Source: a virus
IMG/VR virus record: IMGVR_UViG_3300020197_000164
Span: 1 to 23,799 of that record
Length of the DNA: 23,799 bases
Reading direction: 5' to 3' (one strand)
This document shows positions 1 to 6,009 of the stretch, in pieces (position 1 is the first letter of the stretch; every line of letters begins with the position of its first letter). The position numbers were made by a program, and so were the translations under genes. The notes beneath the pieces were generated by a model. The model was not told where the DNA came from and made no database searches. It saw only the letters and a list, made by a program, of their open reading frames with translations.

Positions 1-2
1 AG

Positions 3-260
3 TCTCAAGACGCCGATTTCAGCGACGCCGCGCTCCTGTCTATGTATGCACACGAGTCGCAAGGGACGCCGCTGTTGGATGCACTTACCAACGGGTATAC
101 GCATGGCAAGAAGTGGATGGATGTGACGGTAGCGATGTGGAAAGAGGATATCCGACAGGGGACATTACGTGTTGTTGAACTTCAAACGGATGGGTATCCA
201 GATTGGTTTCTTGTGAAAGTCGGCGTACTACCACTAACAAGGGGAGGACACAATGTATAA
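3..260 (+). CDS. Unknown phage protein, 5'-truncated by window edge
   Basis: The reading frame is open from base 3 to a TAA at 258-260, so the gene very probably begins upstream of the window. The first in-frame ATG (42) has no Shine-Dalgarno sequence ahead of it. The visible C-terminal part is a small soluble-looking protein with no signal peptide, TM segment or recognisable motif. Its last codons overlap the ATG of the following lipoprotein gene at 253, which suggests translational coupling. I do not recognise the family. The real start cannot be seen. Confidence 0.6.
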   Translation, partial: SQDADFSDAALLSMYAHESQGTPLLDALTNGYTHGKKWMDVTVAMWKEDIRQGTLRVVELQTDGYPDWFLVKVGVLPLTRGGHNV

Positions 261-534
261 GCGCGTTCTAGTATGGGTGTTCATGTTTGGGGCGTTGGTA
301 GCTGTCTTGTCCTTTCAGGGGTGTGCCAGCGAGGATGTCGCTAAAGCGAAAGGCGTGACGCAACAGGCGTGTGCGATGGTTCCGGCGGCGCAAGTCGCAG
401 CGGATATCGCCAAAGCGGAATTGCGCGCCCTCCCACCAGGGACGGACGCCACCCAAGCGCAAGCCGACATGGAGCAAGCGCAGCGTGTCTTGAAACACCT
501 TCAAACCGTGTGCGGCCTCGTGGCCCCACAGTAA
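253..534 (+). CDS. Small putative lipoprotein
   Basis: 93 aa. The N-terminus is a classic export signal: MYKR, then a hydrophobic stretch (about residues 5-20), then a cysteine at about residue 24 in the context SFQGC. This resembles a lipobox, but Gln at -2 is atypical, so lipidation is likely rather than certain. The mature part is Ala/Gln-rich and probably helical, with two more cysteines (in QQACAM and TVCGLV). A GGGGAGG-type SD lies just upstream, and the start overlaps the end of the preceding gene. Small lipoproteins next to a one-TM protein in phages are often lysis-related (outer spanin-like), but there is no Pro-rich spanin signature, so the function stays unassigned. Confidence 0.7.
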   Translation: MYKRVLVWVFMFGALVAVLSFQGCASEDVAKAKGVTQQACAMVPAAQVAADIAKAELRALPPGTDATQAQADMEQAQRVLKHLQTVCGLVAPQ

Positions 535-544
535 GGAGTTCAGT

Positions 545-802
545 ATGCTAGAACTCTCTTTAGGTATGTTAAAACTCCTTGTCATCCTTGCTGTCATCAA
601 CATCGTGGAAGTGGGGCTGCTTAGTTATGCCGCGTGGAAAGCGTATGAACATATCCAGGATCAATTAGATGTTCTCAACGTCGAACTGGTGGGCTTTACC
701 ATCCCGCCCGACACCATGAAGGACGTACCCACGCGATCAGACAACCCAGAGGAGGTGCTAAGTGAAATTGGGAGCTACCAAGGGCCGTCGGGGTGGCACT
801 AA
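545..802 (+). CDS. Small single-TM membrane protein
   Basis: 85 aa. One strong hydrophobic segment spans about residues 9-30 (LKLLVILAVINIVEVGLLSY), followed by a short charged, possibly helical stretch (about 33-48) and a polar tail. The start is set by AAGGAG (533-538), 6 nt upstream of the ATG. It follows the lipoprotein gene by 10 nt and overlaps the next gene by 41 nt. An inner-membrane protein paired with a lipoprotein is compatible with a lysis (inner spanin or holin-like) role, but the soluble part is short for an inner spanin. No enzymatic motif is present. Confidence 0.7.
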   Translation: MLELSLGMLKLLVILAVINIVEVGLLSYAAWKAYEHIQDQLDVLNVELVGFTIPPDTMKDVPTRSDNPEEVLSEIGSYQGPSGWH

Positions 803-977
803 GCCTGACGCCGTGAAAACCGCAGCTATGTTGACCATCGTGGACGCCCCACGGATGACGGCAAAAGGTCGTCGGGCCATCGCTGCTTGGCTCTTAAAAC
901 AGGGCTTCTTCCTGGTGGCGTATGGACAGGAATATGCGGCACGTTTCACAGCCCGTTATCGTTACCGTGATAAGTAA
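762..977 (+). CDS. Small basic protein, GTG start
   Basis: 71 aa, strongly basic at both ends (KGRRGGTK near the start; ARYRYRDK at the end). It is probably a small nucleic-acid-binding protein or a small structural factor. The start codon is GTG at 762, chosen because a strong GGAGG (751-755) sits 6 nt upstream. The start lies inside the 3' end of the preceding TM gene in another frame (41-nt overlap). A predicted helix-rich middle (residues 30-60) is the only structure visible. It lies where a small terminase subunit could be expected, but it is very short for one and has no clear HTH, so I do not assign that role. Confidence 0.65.
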   Translation: MKLGATKGRRGGTKPDAVKTAAMLTIVDAPRMTAKGRRAIAAWLLKQGFFLVAYGQEYAARFTARYRYRDK

Positions 978-1007
978 AAACACTTACTCTAAACAGGAGT
1001 CAGCAGA

Positions 1008-1481
1008 ATGATACTCGATGTATGCTGCTCAACGAGGAAGTGGAAACCACATCAGACGGTGGAAGTCGTGTTCGGGTTCGATTGCTTGCGAACTGTCTCC
1101 CCTGATGCGGTCGCTTCTTTTCTGCACCTTCCCGTCAAGGCGGACTCCGTGGATGAGGTATGGGCCGATCCTCCACACCTTATTCGCAACGATGTCAAAC
1201 ACTGGAACCCTTCATACCGCCGGTTTGGGAACTGGAAGAATCGGCGTGAGTTTACAGACGGTTTGAGGACGTTGTGTTGCGAAGTACACCGTGTCCTTAA
1301 ACCTGGCGGCACGTTCTCCCTAAAGCTGATTTACGGTAAGGACTATCGCGTCCCTCACTACGCCGATTTCAAGATTGTGGAGGGTTTTTTTGGGTCTCCC
1401 TCGAATTGGGTCGAAGAACCGTCGAAGTTTGGATGGTCCACGAATACGACAGTATATGCTCGCTATATGAAGGCAAGCTAG
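1008..1481 (+). CDS. Phage SAM-dependent methyltransferase (DPPH type)
   Basis: 157 aa. Class I (Rossmann-fold) SAM-dependent methyltransferase. The N-terminal MILDVCC (residues 1-7) fits the SAM-binding motif I seen in small phage methyltransferases that start MILDVCCGSR; here the following residues are STR instead of GSR. The catalytic-type motif DPPH is at residues 54-57 (the DPPY-like slot of amino-group DNA methylases) and VLKPGG at 96-101 is the usual post-motif strand and turn. Its SD (CAGGAG, 994-999) is well placed. The likely substrate is DNA (adenine N6 or cytosine N4), inferred only from the motif class. It ends just before the terminase gene. The protein is minimal, with no visible target-recognition domain. 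Confidence 0.8.
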   Translation: MILDVCCSTRKWKPHQTVEVVFGFDCLRTVSPDAVASFLHLPVKADSVDEVWADPPHLIRNDVKHWNPSYRRFGNWKNRREFTDGLRTLCCEVHRVLKPGGTFSLKLIYGKDYRVPHYADFKIVEGFFGSPSNWVEEPSKFGWSTNTTVYARYMKAS

Positions 1482-1486
1482 TCGCA

Positions 1487-3211
1487 ATGGAAGCCAGCAC
1501 CCCTGAATACGACCGCCTCTACTGGGCGAAAGAACTGAAAAAGTGTGAAACCAGCTACCTCTACCTCGCTCAGAAGTACCTCCGCATTAAATCGCGGACG
1601 GTGGTGGGCTTTCCCACCCTCACCTTAAACCCCATCCAGCAAATGCTCCACAAAAAGGTGATGGCCCAGCAGAAACGTGACGGGTGGGTGCGTCAAATCT
1701 GGGGGAAACCGCGCCAAATCGGAGCCTCAGCTTACGTCCTCTCGCTCTTTTTCCAGCGTACCGCGTTCCAGAACTTCCACAATGCCTTTATCGTCTCCTA
1801 CGACGAGGATACGGCGGCGGAACGCTTCGATACCATCGCCACCTTTTACGACGCCCTGCCGACCCCTTTGCAACCACCCACCCGCTACAAATCCAAGTTC
1901 AAAATCGAGTTTGATGGGCGGCGCTCCCGCTTTCTCGCCGGTCACTCCAAGAACGTGAACGTGGGCGCAGGCGAAATGAACCACCTCGTCCATCTCACAG
2001 AGGTCGCCCGCTACAGCAACCCCGACGAAATGCAAGCCTCCCTCTTCCCCACCATCTCGAAAGCAAAGGGCGCCACCCCCTCCATCGTCATTATGGAATC
2101 TACCTCGTTTTTCGGGGGTGACTGGTTCAAGGAATTCGCGGAAGCGGCCCGCAGGGGCGACACCGAGTATGAGTTTACGTTCGTCCCGTGGTCGATGAAC
2201 CCGGAATACTCCGACCCGGTCCCCTCGCACTTTGAAGTCTCCGGCGAAGAGCGCGACTTGATGCACCAATATGGATTGACGCTGGGGAACATCGTCTGGC
2301 GTCGGCGCACCCTCTCCAACTACGCCGCCGCAGGCAACCCCGCCCTGTTCTTCCAGGAATTCCCCTTGTCCTTCGAGGAAAGCTGGCAGAGTCCCAAAGG
2401 CACCTTCAGGGCGTTCCCTGATGAATCCTTGGCCTACATCCAGGATCAACTGAAAACAGGGACCACAGGGTTTGTTGATTCCACCGGCTTCCACGAAACC
2501 TTTGACGGCGTCGTGGAGCGGTGGGCCGAACCCGTGGAAGGCGCGTACTACGACATCGGCATCGACGTGGCCGGGGGCCACGAAACCGGCGACTGGACCG
2601 TTTTAGAGGTCATCCGCCGCGACACCCTGGAGCAAGTGGCTGAAGCACGCGGCCATTGGAACCCCGCCGACGAAAACTTTTTAGACCTTGTGTATTGGAC
2701 GGGGTTGTACTATAATCGGGCGCAACTCATCCCGGATATTACGGGAGGCTGGGGGTATGCACTTCTCAATGATCTCCAAAAACGCGATTACCCAAACTTA
2801 TGGCAGTGGCGGCGGCGTGACGATCTACTGGAACGTCCGTCAAAACGGGTGGGTTTCCTTTACAACCGCCGGGAAAAAGCGTCGTTGGTCACGAATGCTG
2901 TTAGGGTCGTACAGCGAGACCATCCTCGCGTCTATTCCGCTGGTCTCTACCTTGAATTGCGGGAATTCCTTAACATCGGGATCGACGAATGGGGAGCGCG
3001 GAGTGGGGGTTTTGATGACTGCGTTAATGCGTGGATGCTGGCGCTTCTGGCATCGAGTGATGAACGGCGAGGACCATCCCCGGAGTCTCAAATCGTGAAA
3101 CCGATCACCCCGCCCCCGTGGGCGCTCCACGATATTGACGCCGACCTCTACGATTATGCCCATGAAACCGGTGATTACTTACTCGATCCATCCCACCACT
3201 TATGGAGGTAA
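1487..3211 (+). CDS. terL: Terminase large subunit
   Basis: 574 aa from ATG 1487. This is the DNA-packaging motor: an N-terminal ATPase plus a C-terminal RNase H-like nuclease that cuts concatemers. The Walker A-like segment is GKPRQIGAS (RQIGAS at residues 76-81), the classic deviant terminase P-loop. The Walker B/catalytic Glu is in LVHLTEVARY (E172), and the coupling motif region ESTSFFGG follows. The nuclease acidic residues are D356 and D360 in YYDIGIDVAGG, with DD at 510-511 in FDDCVNAW. The frame is open upstream to an ATG at 1406 inside the methyltransferase gene. I prefer 1487 because it lies just past the stop (1479-1481) and has GAAGG at 1469-1473, although the 13-nt spacer is long; ATG 1433 is an alternative. 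Confidence 0.95.
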   Translation: MEASTPEYDRLYWAKELKKCETSYLYLAQKYLRIKSRTVVGFPTLTLNPIQQMLHKKVMAQQKRDGWVRQIWGKPRQIGASAYVLSLFFQRTAFQNFHNAFIVSYDEDTAAERFDTIATFYDALPTPLQPPTRYKSKFKIEFDGRRSRFLAGHSKNVNVGAGEMNHLVHLTEVARYSNPDEMQASLFPTISKAKGATPSIVIMESTSFFGGDWFKEFAEAARRGDTEYEFTFVPWSMNPEYSDPVPSHFEVSGEERDLMHQYGLTLGNIVWRRRTLSNYAAAGNPALFFQEFPLSFEESWQSPKGTFRAFPDESLAYIQDQLKTGTTGFVDSTGFHETFDGVVERWAEPVEGAYYDIGIDVAGGHETGDWTVLEVIRRDTLEQVAEARGHWNPADENFLDLVYWTGLYYNRAQLIPDITGGWGYALLNDLQKRDYPNLWQWRRRDDLLERPSKRVGFLYNRREKASLVTNAVRVVQRDHPRVYSAGLYLELREFLNIGIDEWGARSGGFDDCVNAWMLALLASSDERRGPSPESQIVKPITPPPWALHDIDADLYDYAHETGDYLLDPSHHLWR

Positions 3212-3216
3212 GTTCG

Positions 3217-3807
3217 ATGTCTGCAACTGGACGAAAAACTGCGATGGTCTCGCTCCCGGCGGACCTGTTTGATGAATTGACGAAGGAAGCGATTGCCCGT
3301 GGCGTGAAGTTTGGGGCGGTCGTGGAAGCGCATTTAACCGCGCCCGTCGCCTCGGCGTCCGCACCATTGAATGGGGAGGCCGCGTGCGAAATCATGCTGT
3401 CCTTTCTCCCGCCCGATCACCGCCAGTTGATTCGAGCGTGTGCGAAGGAACAAGCCCGCCCCTTGATCGACTTCGTGGTCGGCCCGATGGAATTGGTGAG
3501 GGACCAAGGCTTAGTCGCCAGTATCACCGCCAACCAACTGAACACACCCCCTACGGTGCTGCTCTCCCCGTCCACCATTCCACAGACCAAGACAACCTGT
3601 GTGTACTGTGGACAAGGTTTCATCCCCCCAGTGGACCGCCCCGACGCTCGCTTCTGCCCTCCGCCGGAGGACGACCAGGTGGAATCCTGCGGTCGGAAAG
3701 CGTCGTTAGCCGAGCTTCGCCGAATTCGTGACGCACGCACGACCCCCAAAGGCACCCCAGTCCCGCCCACCAGTTTCGGTGCCCCTTTAACAGCCCCCGC
3801 GAGGTAA
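3217..3807 (+). CDS. RHH-like start plus C-terminal Cys4 zinc-binding protein
   Basis: 196 aa from ATG 3217, chosen for GGAGG (3204-3208) 8 nt upstream. Residues about 8-40 (TAMVSLPADLFDELTKEA and following helix) resemble a ribbon-helix-helix DNA-binding segment: a short beta strand followed by two helices. The middle is Ala/Pro-rich. The C-terminal part carries CVYCGQGF with later cysteines (C128, C131, C147, C158), a likely treble-clef or zinc-ribbon site. It lies between terminase and portal and leaves only 3 nt before the portal GTG. A DNA-binding protein in this slot could be a packaging accessory or a late regulator; this is inference. I do not recognise a named family. Confidence 0.75.
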   Translation: MSATGRKTAMVSLPADLFDELTKEAIARGVKFGAVVEAHLTAPVASASAPLNGEAACEIMLSFLPPDHRQLIRACAKEQARPLIDFVVGPMELVRDQGLVASITANQLNTPPTVLLSPSTIPQTKTTCVYCGQGFIPPVDRPDARFCPPPEDDQVESCGRKASLAELRRIRDARTTPKGTPVPPTSFGAPLTAPAR

Positions 3808-3810
3808 ACT

Positions 3811-5550
3811 GTGGCTGACCGCGAATTCGCACCCCCCATCAACACCACCAACAAGGTCGGCGCCGACGAACGCTCCCTTCTGGACGACCTCCACGCCCTC
3901 ATCAGTGAATACGAAACCGCGAAAACAAACGCGCTGGAGCGAAACGACGGCTTCACCGACGAGGACGACCTGAAACTCTATCGTGGGGAAGTCGGCCCCA
4001 AAGACCGCCTCTTTGAGTGCAACTTCACGCAAGCCTTCATCGACCGGCTGGTGGCGCAACTCACCGACAACCGCCCGATCCTCCGCGTCGAGCATCGCAA
4101 GCGTGGATTAGCCAATGTCGCCCGCGCCCTGGAAAAAGGCGTGATCGCGGTCTGGCAGGAAACCGACCTCCAGCGCCAGGTCTTCAAAATGTGCCACAAC
4201 GCCGCCATCAAGCGGAGCGCCGGTCTCTACACCGGCTACGATCCCGCTACCGACGACATCTACGTGGAAATGCTGCGTCCAGACCAGTTGCTCGCGGACC
4301 CCGCCGTCCTCGAAGCGGGGCTGTTGGACCACGCGGAAGCGCTCTTTATCAAGCGTGTCGTCCCGCTCTCGCTGTTGCGGCGTCGGTTTCCAGGGCGTGG
4401 GGCACTCGTCACACCCGACAAAGCCTCCTCACCAGGCCGCTCCGCCATGCGCACCGTGGAATCCCCTGTCACCACCCTCCTGGAAAAATCACGGGAGTCG
4501 AAAGCCTCCCAAAGCGTGAACGCCGTCATCCCCCGCGCTACCGTCTGGGAAGGCTGCATTCGGGACCGCCAAGTCAACTCCAGCGGGAAACTGGTGTTCC
4601 CGTATGGACGCAACATCCACTTCACTCGTGATGTCGTCCTGTGGGACGGCGCCTACCCTTACTGGGACGCGCAATGGCCGGTGGATTGGTACGACTGGAC
4701 TGTCGATCCTGACCACTTGTGGGGCCACAGCGCCATCTCCCTGCTCCGCCGGATTCAAACGGCCTTCAACCAACTCGTCGATGGCACGGTCGAAAACCAA
4801 ATCATCACCAACTTCGTCAGCATCATCGGCGACCACGATGTCCTCACCAACCGCCAATGGACACAACTCCAGAAAATCCGCAACTCGCTGGTGTTGAAAA
4901 AGCAAGGGGGGCCGAACAAGACGCTGACGCTGCAACCTCCGCCGCCATTCGGGGCCGACCGGATGCAATTGTCGAAGTTCCTGTTCACCTTCGCCCAGAT
5001 GATTACCGGCGTCACCGATGTCACCCTCGGCGAAACCGCCGGGTCGCTGCAATCAGGGCTGGCGATTGAAGGACTCCAGGAAGGGGCCAACTTAATGACC
5101 CGTGCGCGAGCCTCCCGCTTGGAGGATTTACTGTCGCGGGTCGGACAGAAGTTGGTCGCCCGTATTCTCCAGTTCGTGACCGCCGACCGCGTCTTTTCCA
5201 TTATGGGGCCGTCGGGAGAAGCGGTGGAATACGCGCTGGCCCGCAGCGAACTCTTCATCAACGACGATAAGTCGCCGGTCACGCCGGACCAGCGCCGCGA
5301 GTTCTTCAAGTACCTCCGCTTTACCGTGGCCCCCGGTTCCAGCGCCCCCGGCACCCGCGCCCGTCGCGCTGAAATGATGATGCGCTTGAACGCCATCGGT
5401 GCGGCCTCCCGGAAGATGGTGCTGCAAGCCGCCGACTTCCCAGACCCTGATTACATGCTGAAAGAAGCTGAGGAGGACTTCCAGAAGTTCCCACCGGCTG
5501 GGTTTAAGCGCGATCCAAACGCCGTCAACGCCATCGCACAACGGAGTTAG
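3811..5550 (+). CDS. Portal protein
   Basis: 579 aa, GTG start at 3811, 3 nt after the previous stop. The portal forms the dodecameric ring at the capsid vertex through which DNA is packaged and ejected. Support: size; position directly downstream of terminase; an acidic N-terminus followed by LYRGEVGPKDRLFECNFTQ, a portal-like opening; the LRPDQLLADPAV segment; the helical region SLLRRIQTAFNQLVDGTVEN; and the long helical core ending GLQEGANLMTRARASRLEDL, as in the stem and wing helices of podovirus-type portals. The C-terminus is helical and charged. A terminator-like hairpin follows at 5617-5637, so this probably ends a transcription unit. I cannot tell the exact portal subfamily by eye. 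Confidence 0.88.
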   Translation: MADREFAPPINTTNKVGADERSLLDDLHALISEYETAKTNALERNDGFTDEDDLKLYRGEVGPKDRLFECNFTQAFIDRLVAQLTDNRPILRVEHRKRGLANVARALEKGVIAVWQETDLQRQVFKMCHNAAIKRSAGLYTGYDPATDDIYVEMLRPDQLLADPAVLEAGLLDHAEALFIKRVVPLSLLRRRFPGRGALVTPDKASSPGRSAMRTVESPVTTLLEKSRESKASQSVNAVIPRATVWEGCIRDRQVNSSGKLVFPYGRNIHFTRDVVLWDGAYPYWDAQWPVDWYDWTVDPDHLWGHSAISLLRRIQTAFNQLVDGTVENQIITNFVSIIGDHDVLTNRQWTQLQKIRNSLVLKKQGGPNKTLTLQPPPPFGADRMQLSKFLFTFAQMITGVTDVTLGETAGSLQSGLAIEGLQEGANLMTRARASRLEDLLSRVGQKLVARILQFVTADRVFSIMGPSGEAVEYALARSELFINDDKSPVTPDQRREFFKYLRFTVAPGSSAPGTRARRAEMMMRLNAIGAASRKMVLQAADFPDPDYMLKEAEEDFQKFPPAGFKRDPNAVNAIAQRS

Positions 5551-5616
5551 CTTTTTGGCTGCTTACTACAACTCTAGTTACACTTGCTCCCCGCTCACTG
5601 GTCGTAGCGTTGGCTG

Positions 5617-5637
5617 CACCCTGGGCGGGTGTTTTTT
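5617..5637 (+). terminator. Rho-independent terminator after portal gene
   Basis: CACCC (5617-5621) pairs with GGGTG (5627-5631) across the 5-nt loop TGGGC, followed directly by six T residues (5632-5637). The stem is short but all strong pairs except one A-T. It sits about 67 bases past the portal stop and just ahead of a strong promoter, consistent with insulating the packaging genes from the downstream RNA. From the portal stop to this hairpin I see no coding sequence. Confidence 0.6.
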
Positions 5638-5654
5638 CATCTGCTAGAGACATA

Positions 5655-5684
5655 TTGACAGGATGATAAAAAGGTGGGTATACT
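5655..5684 (+). promoter_or_regulatory. Strong sigma70-type promoter (for the structured RNA)
   Basis: A perfect -35 TTGACA (5655-5660) and a near-perfect -10 TATACT (5679-5684) are separated by 18 nt. The predicted transcription start is around 5690-5692, so a transcript would begin about 10 nt before the first paired element (5700). It is the best consensus promoter I found in the window and faces no conventional gene for over 300 bases. That argues that its product is an RNA. Confidence 0.8.
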
Positions 5685-5831
5685 GCATTTGCCCATCAAT
5701 AGGGTGGAGGCGCGAGGGGGGATTGAGCCTCAAGCCATGCGTAAACATGGCTCAACGGTTTGCAAGTCCGCCGCCCTAGTGACCCTTGGGGTTCTTGCCC
5801 CCTCGTTAGCCCACCTAATACGGAATTAACC

Positions 5832-5909
5832 ATGCCCGATAACCCCCTCTAAGCCTACATCGACGCCATCGAGGCCTACATCGACGCCATCGAGCGAATG
5901 GAGGCGTAG
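5832..5909 (+). pseudogene. Mini-ORF with in-frame TAA (possible decayed or leader peptide)
   Basis: ATG (5832) opens a frame that reads MPDNPL, then TAA (5850-5852), then AYIDAIE twice, RMEA and TAG (5907-5909). The part after the TAA is in the same frame and contains the two perfect 7-codon repeats, so it looks like a small coding sequence that has acquired a stop, or a sequence only fortuitously open. Only a weak CGGA precedes the ATG. It could alternatively be a 6-codon leader peptide. All other genes here use the standard code, so stop recoding is not supported. Confidence 0.3.
5853..5894 (+). repeat. 21-nt perfect tandem repeat, two copies
   Basis: GCCTACATCGACGCCATCGA plus G occurs twice in perfect tandem (5853-5873 and 5874-5894). 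Each unit is exactly seven codons in the frame of the mini-ORF starting at ATG 5832 and would encode AYIDAIE. The repeat lies inside the putative structured RNA, in the part with least obvious pairing. A recent duplication or slippage event is the simplest origin. Confidence 0.9.
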
Positions 5910-5912
5910 CGA

Positions 5913-5948
5913 AGGGGGCGGTCGCTAAAACCACCCTAACTTTTTTTT
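5913..5948 (+). terminator. Terminator at the 3' end of the structured RNA
   Basis: AGGG...GGT (5913-5922) can pair with ACC...CCCT (5930-5937) around a small internal loop, and a run of eight T follows (5941-5948) after AAC. The hairpin is imperfect and competes with the 5700-5707/5931-5938 closing helix, but the T8 run is the longest in the window. Its position between an upstream RNA and the next promoter (5960) fits termination. Confidence 0.5.
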
Positions 5949-5959
5949 ATCCCAGGTAC

Positions 5960-5988
5960 TTGACAACGTCACTTAACTTATGTAACAT
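5960..5988 (+). promoter_or_regulatory. Sigma70-type promoter for the head-gene operon
   Basis: TTGACA (5960-5965), a 17-nt spacer, then TAACAT (5983-5988), with TG just ahead of the -10. The predicted start is near 5995, followed by GGGAG (6001-6005) and the ATG at 6010. Much of its sequence is shared with a second site at 20921-20949 (TTGACAA, then ACTT and ACT, then ATG and ACATAC), suggesting a common phage promoter or operator design. Confidence 0.7.
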
Positions 5989-6009
5989 ACTCAACAAATA
6001 GGGAGACGT

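Larger units (their letters stand above)
5691..5948 (+). ncRNA. Putative structured non-coding RNA (unclassified, about 250 nt)
   Basis: The segment is bounded by a consensus promoter and a T8 run. Its outer strands pair exactly: TAGGGTGG (5700-5707) with CCACCCTA (5931-5938), 8 bp. Inside lies a 7-bp hairpin AGCCATG/CATGGCT (5733-5739/5746-5752, loop CGTAAA). A long-range 8-bp helix CGAGGGGG/CCCCCTCG (5713-5720/5798-5805) can extend through a bulged outer helix (5700-5707 with 5811-5817). A hairpin TAGCGA/TCGCTA (5907-5912/5922-5927) is near the 3' end. I checked by eye for tmRNA, 6S, SRP, RNase P, 5S and standard tRNA features and found no convincing match. Pairings are by inspection only, and several are mutually exclusive. 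Function unknown. Confidence 0.55.

Noticed and set aside
762-977. Small terminase subunit
   Set aside because: 71 residues and no clear helix-turn-helix; position alone is not enough.
1727-2581. 284-aa open frame on the minus strand
   Set aside because: It lies wholly antisense to the terminase ATPase region, lacks an SD and has no recognisable protein pattern; the terminase motifs are in the + frame.
4489-5396. Long minus-strand open frames (187 and 213 aa)
   Set aside because: They are antisense shadows of the portal gene, caused by GC-rich codon bias.
5701-5777. A standard tRNA gene
   Set aside because: Total length and acceptor stem fit, but the D loop is 15 nt, the middle arm loop is 6 nt, the last arm has 3 pairs and a 9-nt loop, and no TTC-type T loop or CCA is present.
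5788-5802. GGGG TTCTTGC CCCC as a tRNA T-arm
   Set aside because: The 7-nt loop starts TTC but lacks the conserved R57-A58, and no 5' acceptor strand matches the following bases.
5832-5909. Stop-codon recoding (TAA as sense)
   Set aside because: Every larger gene in the window reads normally and ends at standard stops of all three kinds, so the genetic code is standard.
5700-5938. A transfer-messenger RNA (closing helix plus small reading frame)
   Set aside because: There is no T-arm consensus before the 3' strand, no CCA end and no typical tag ending such as LAA; the frame is also interrupted by TAA.
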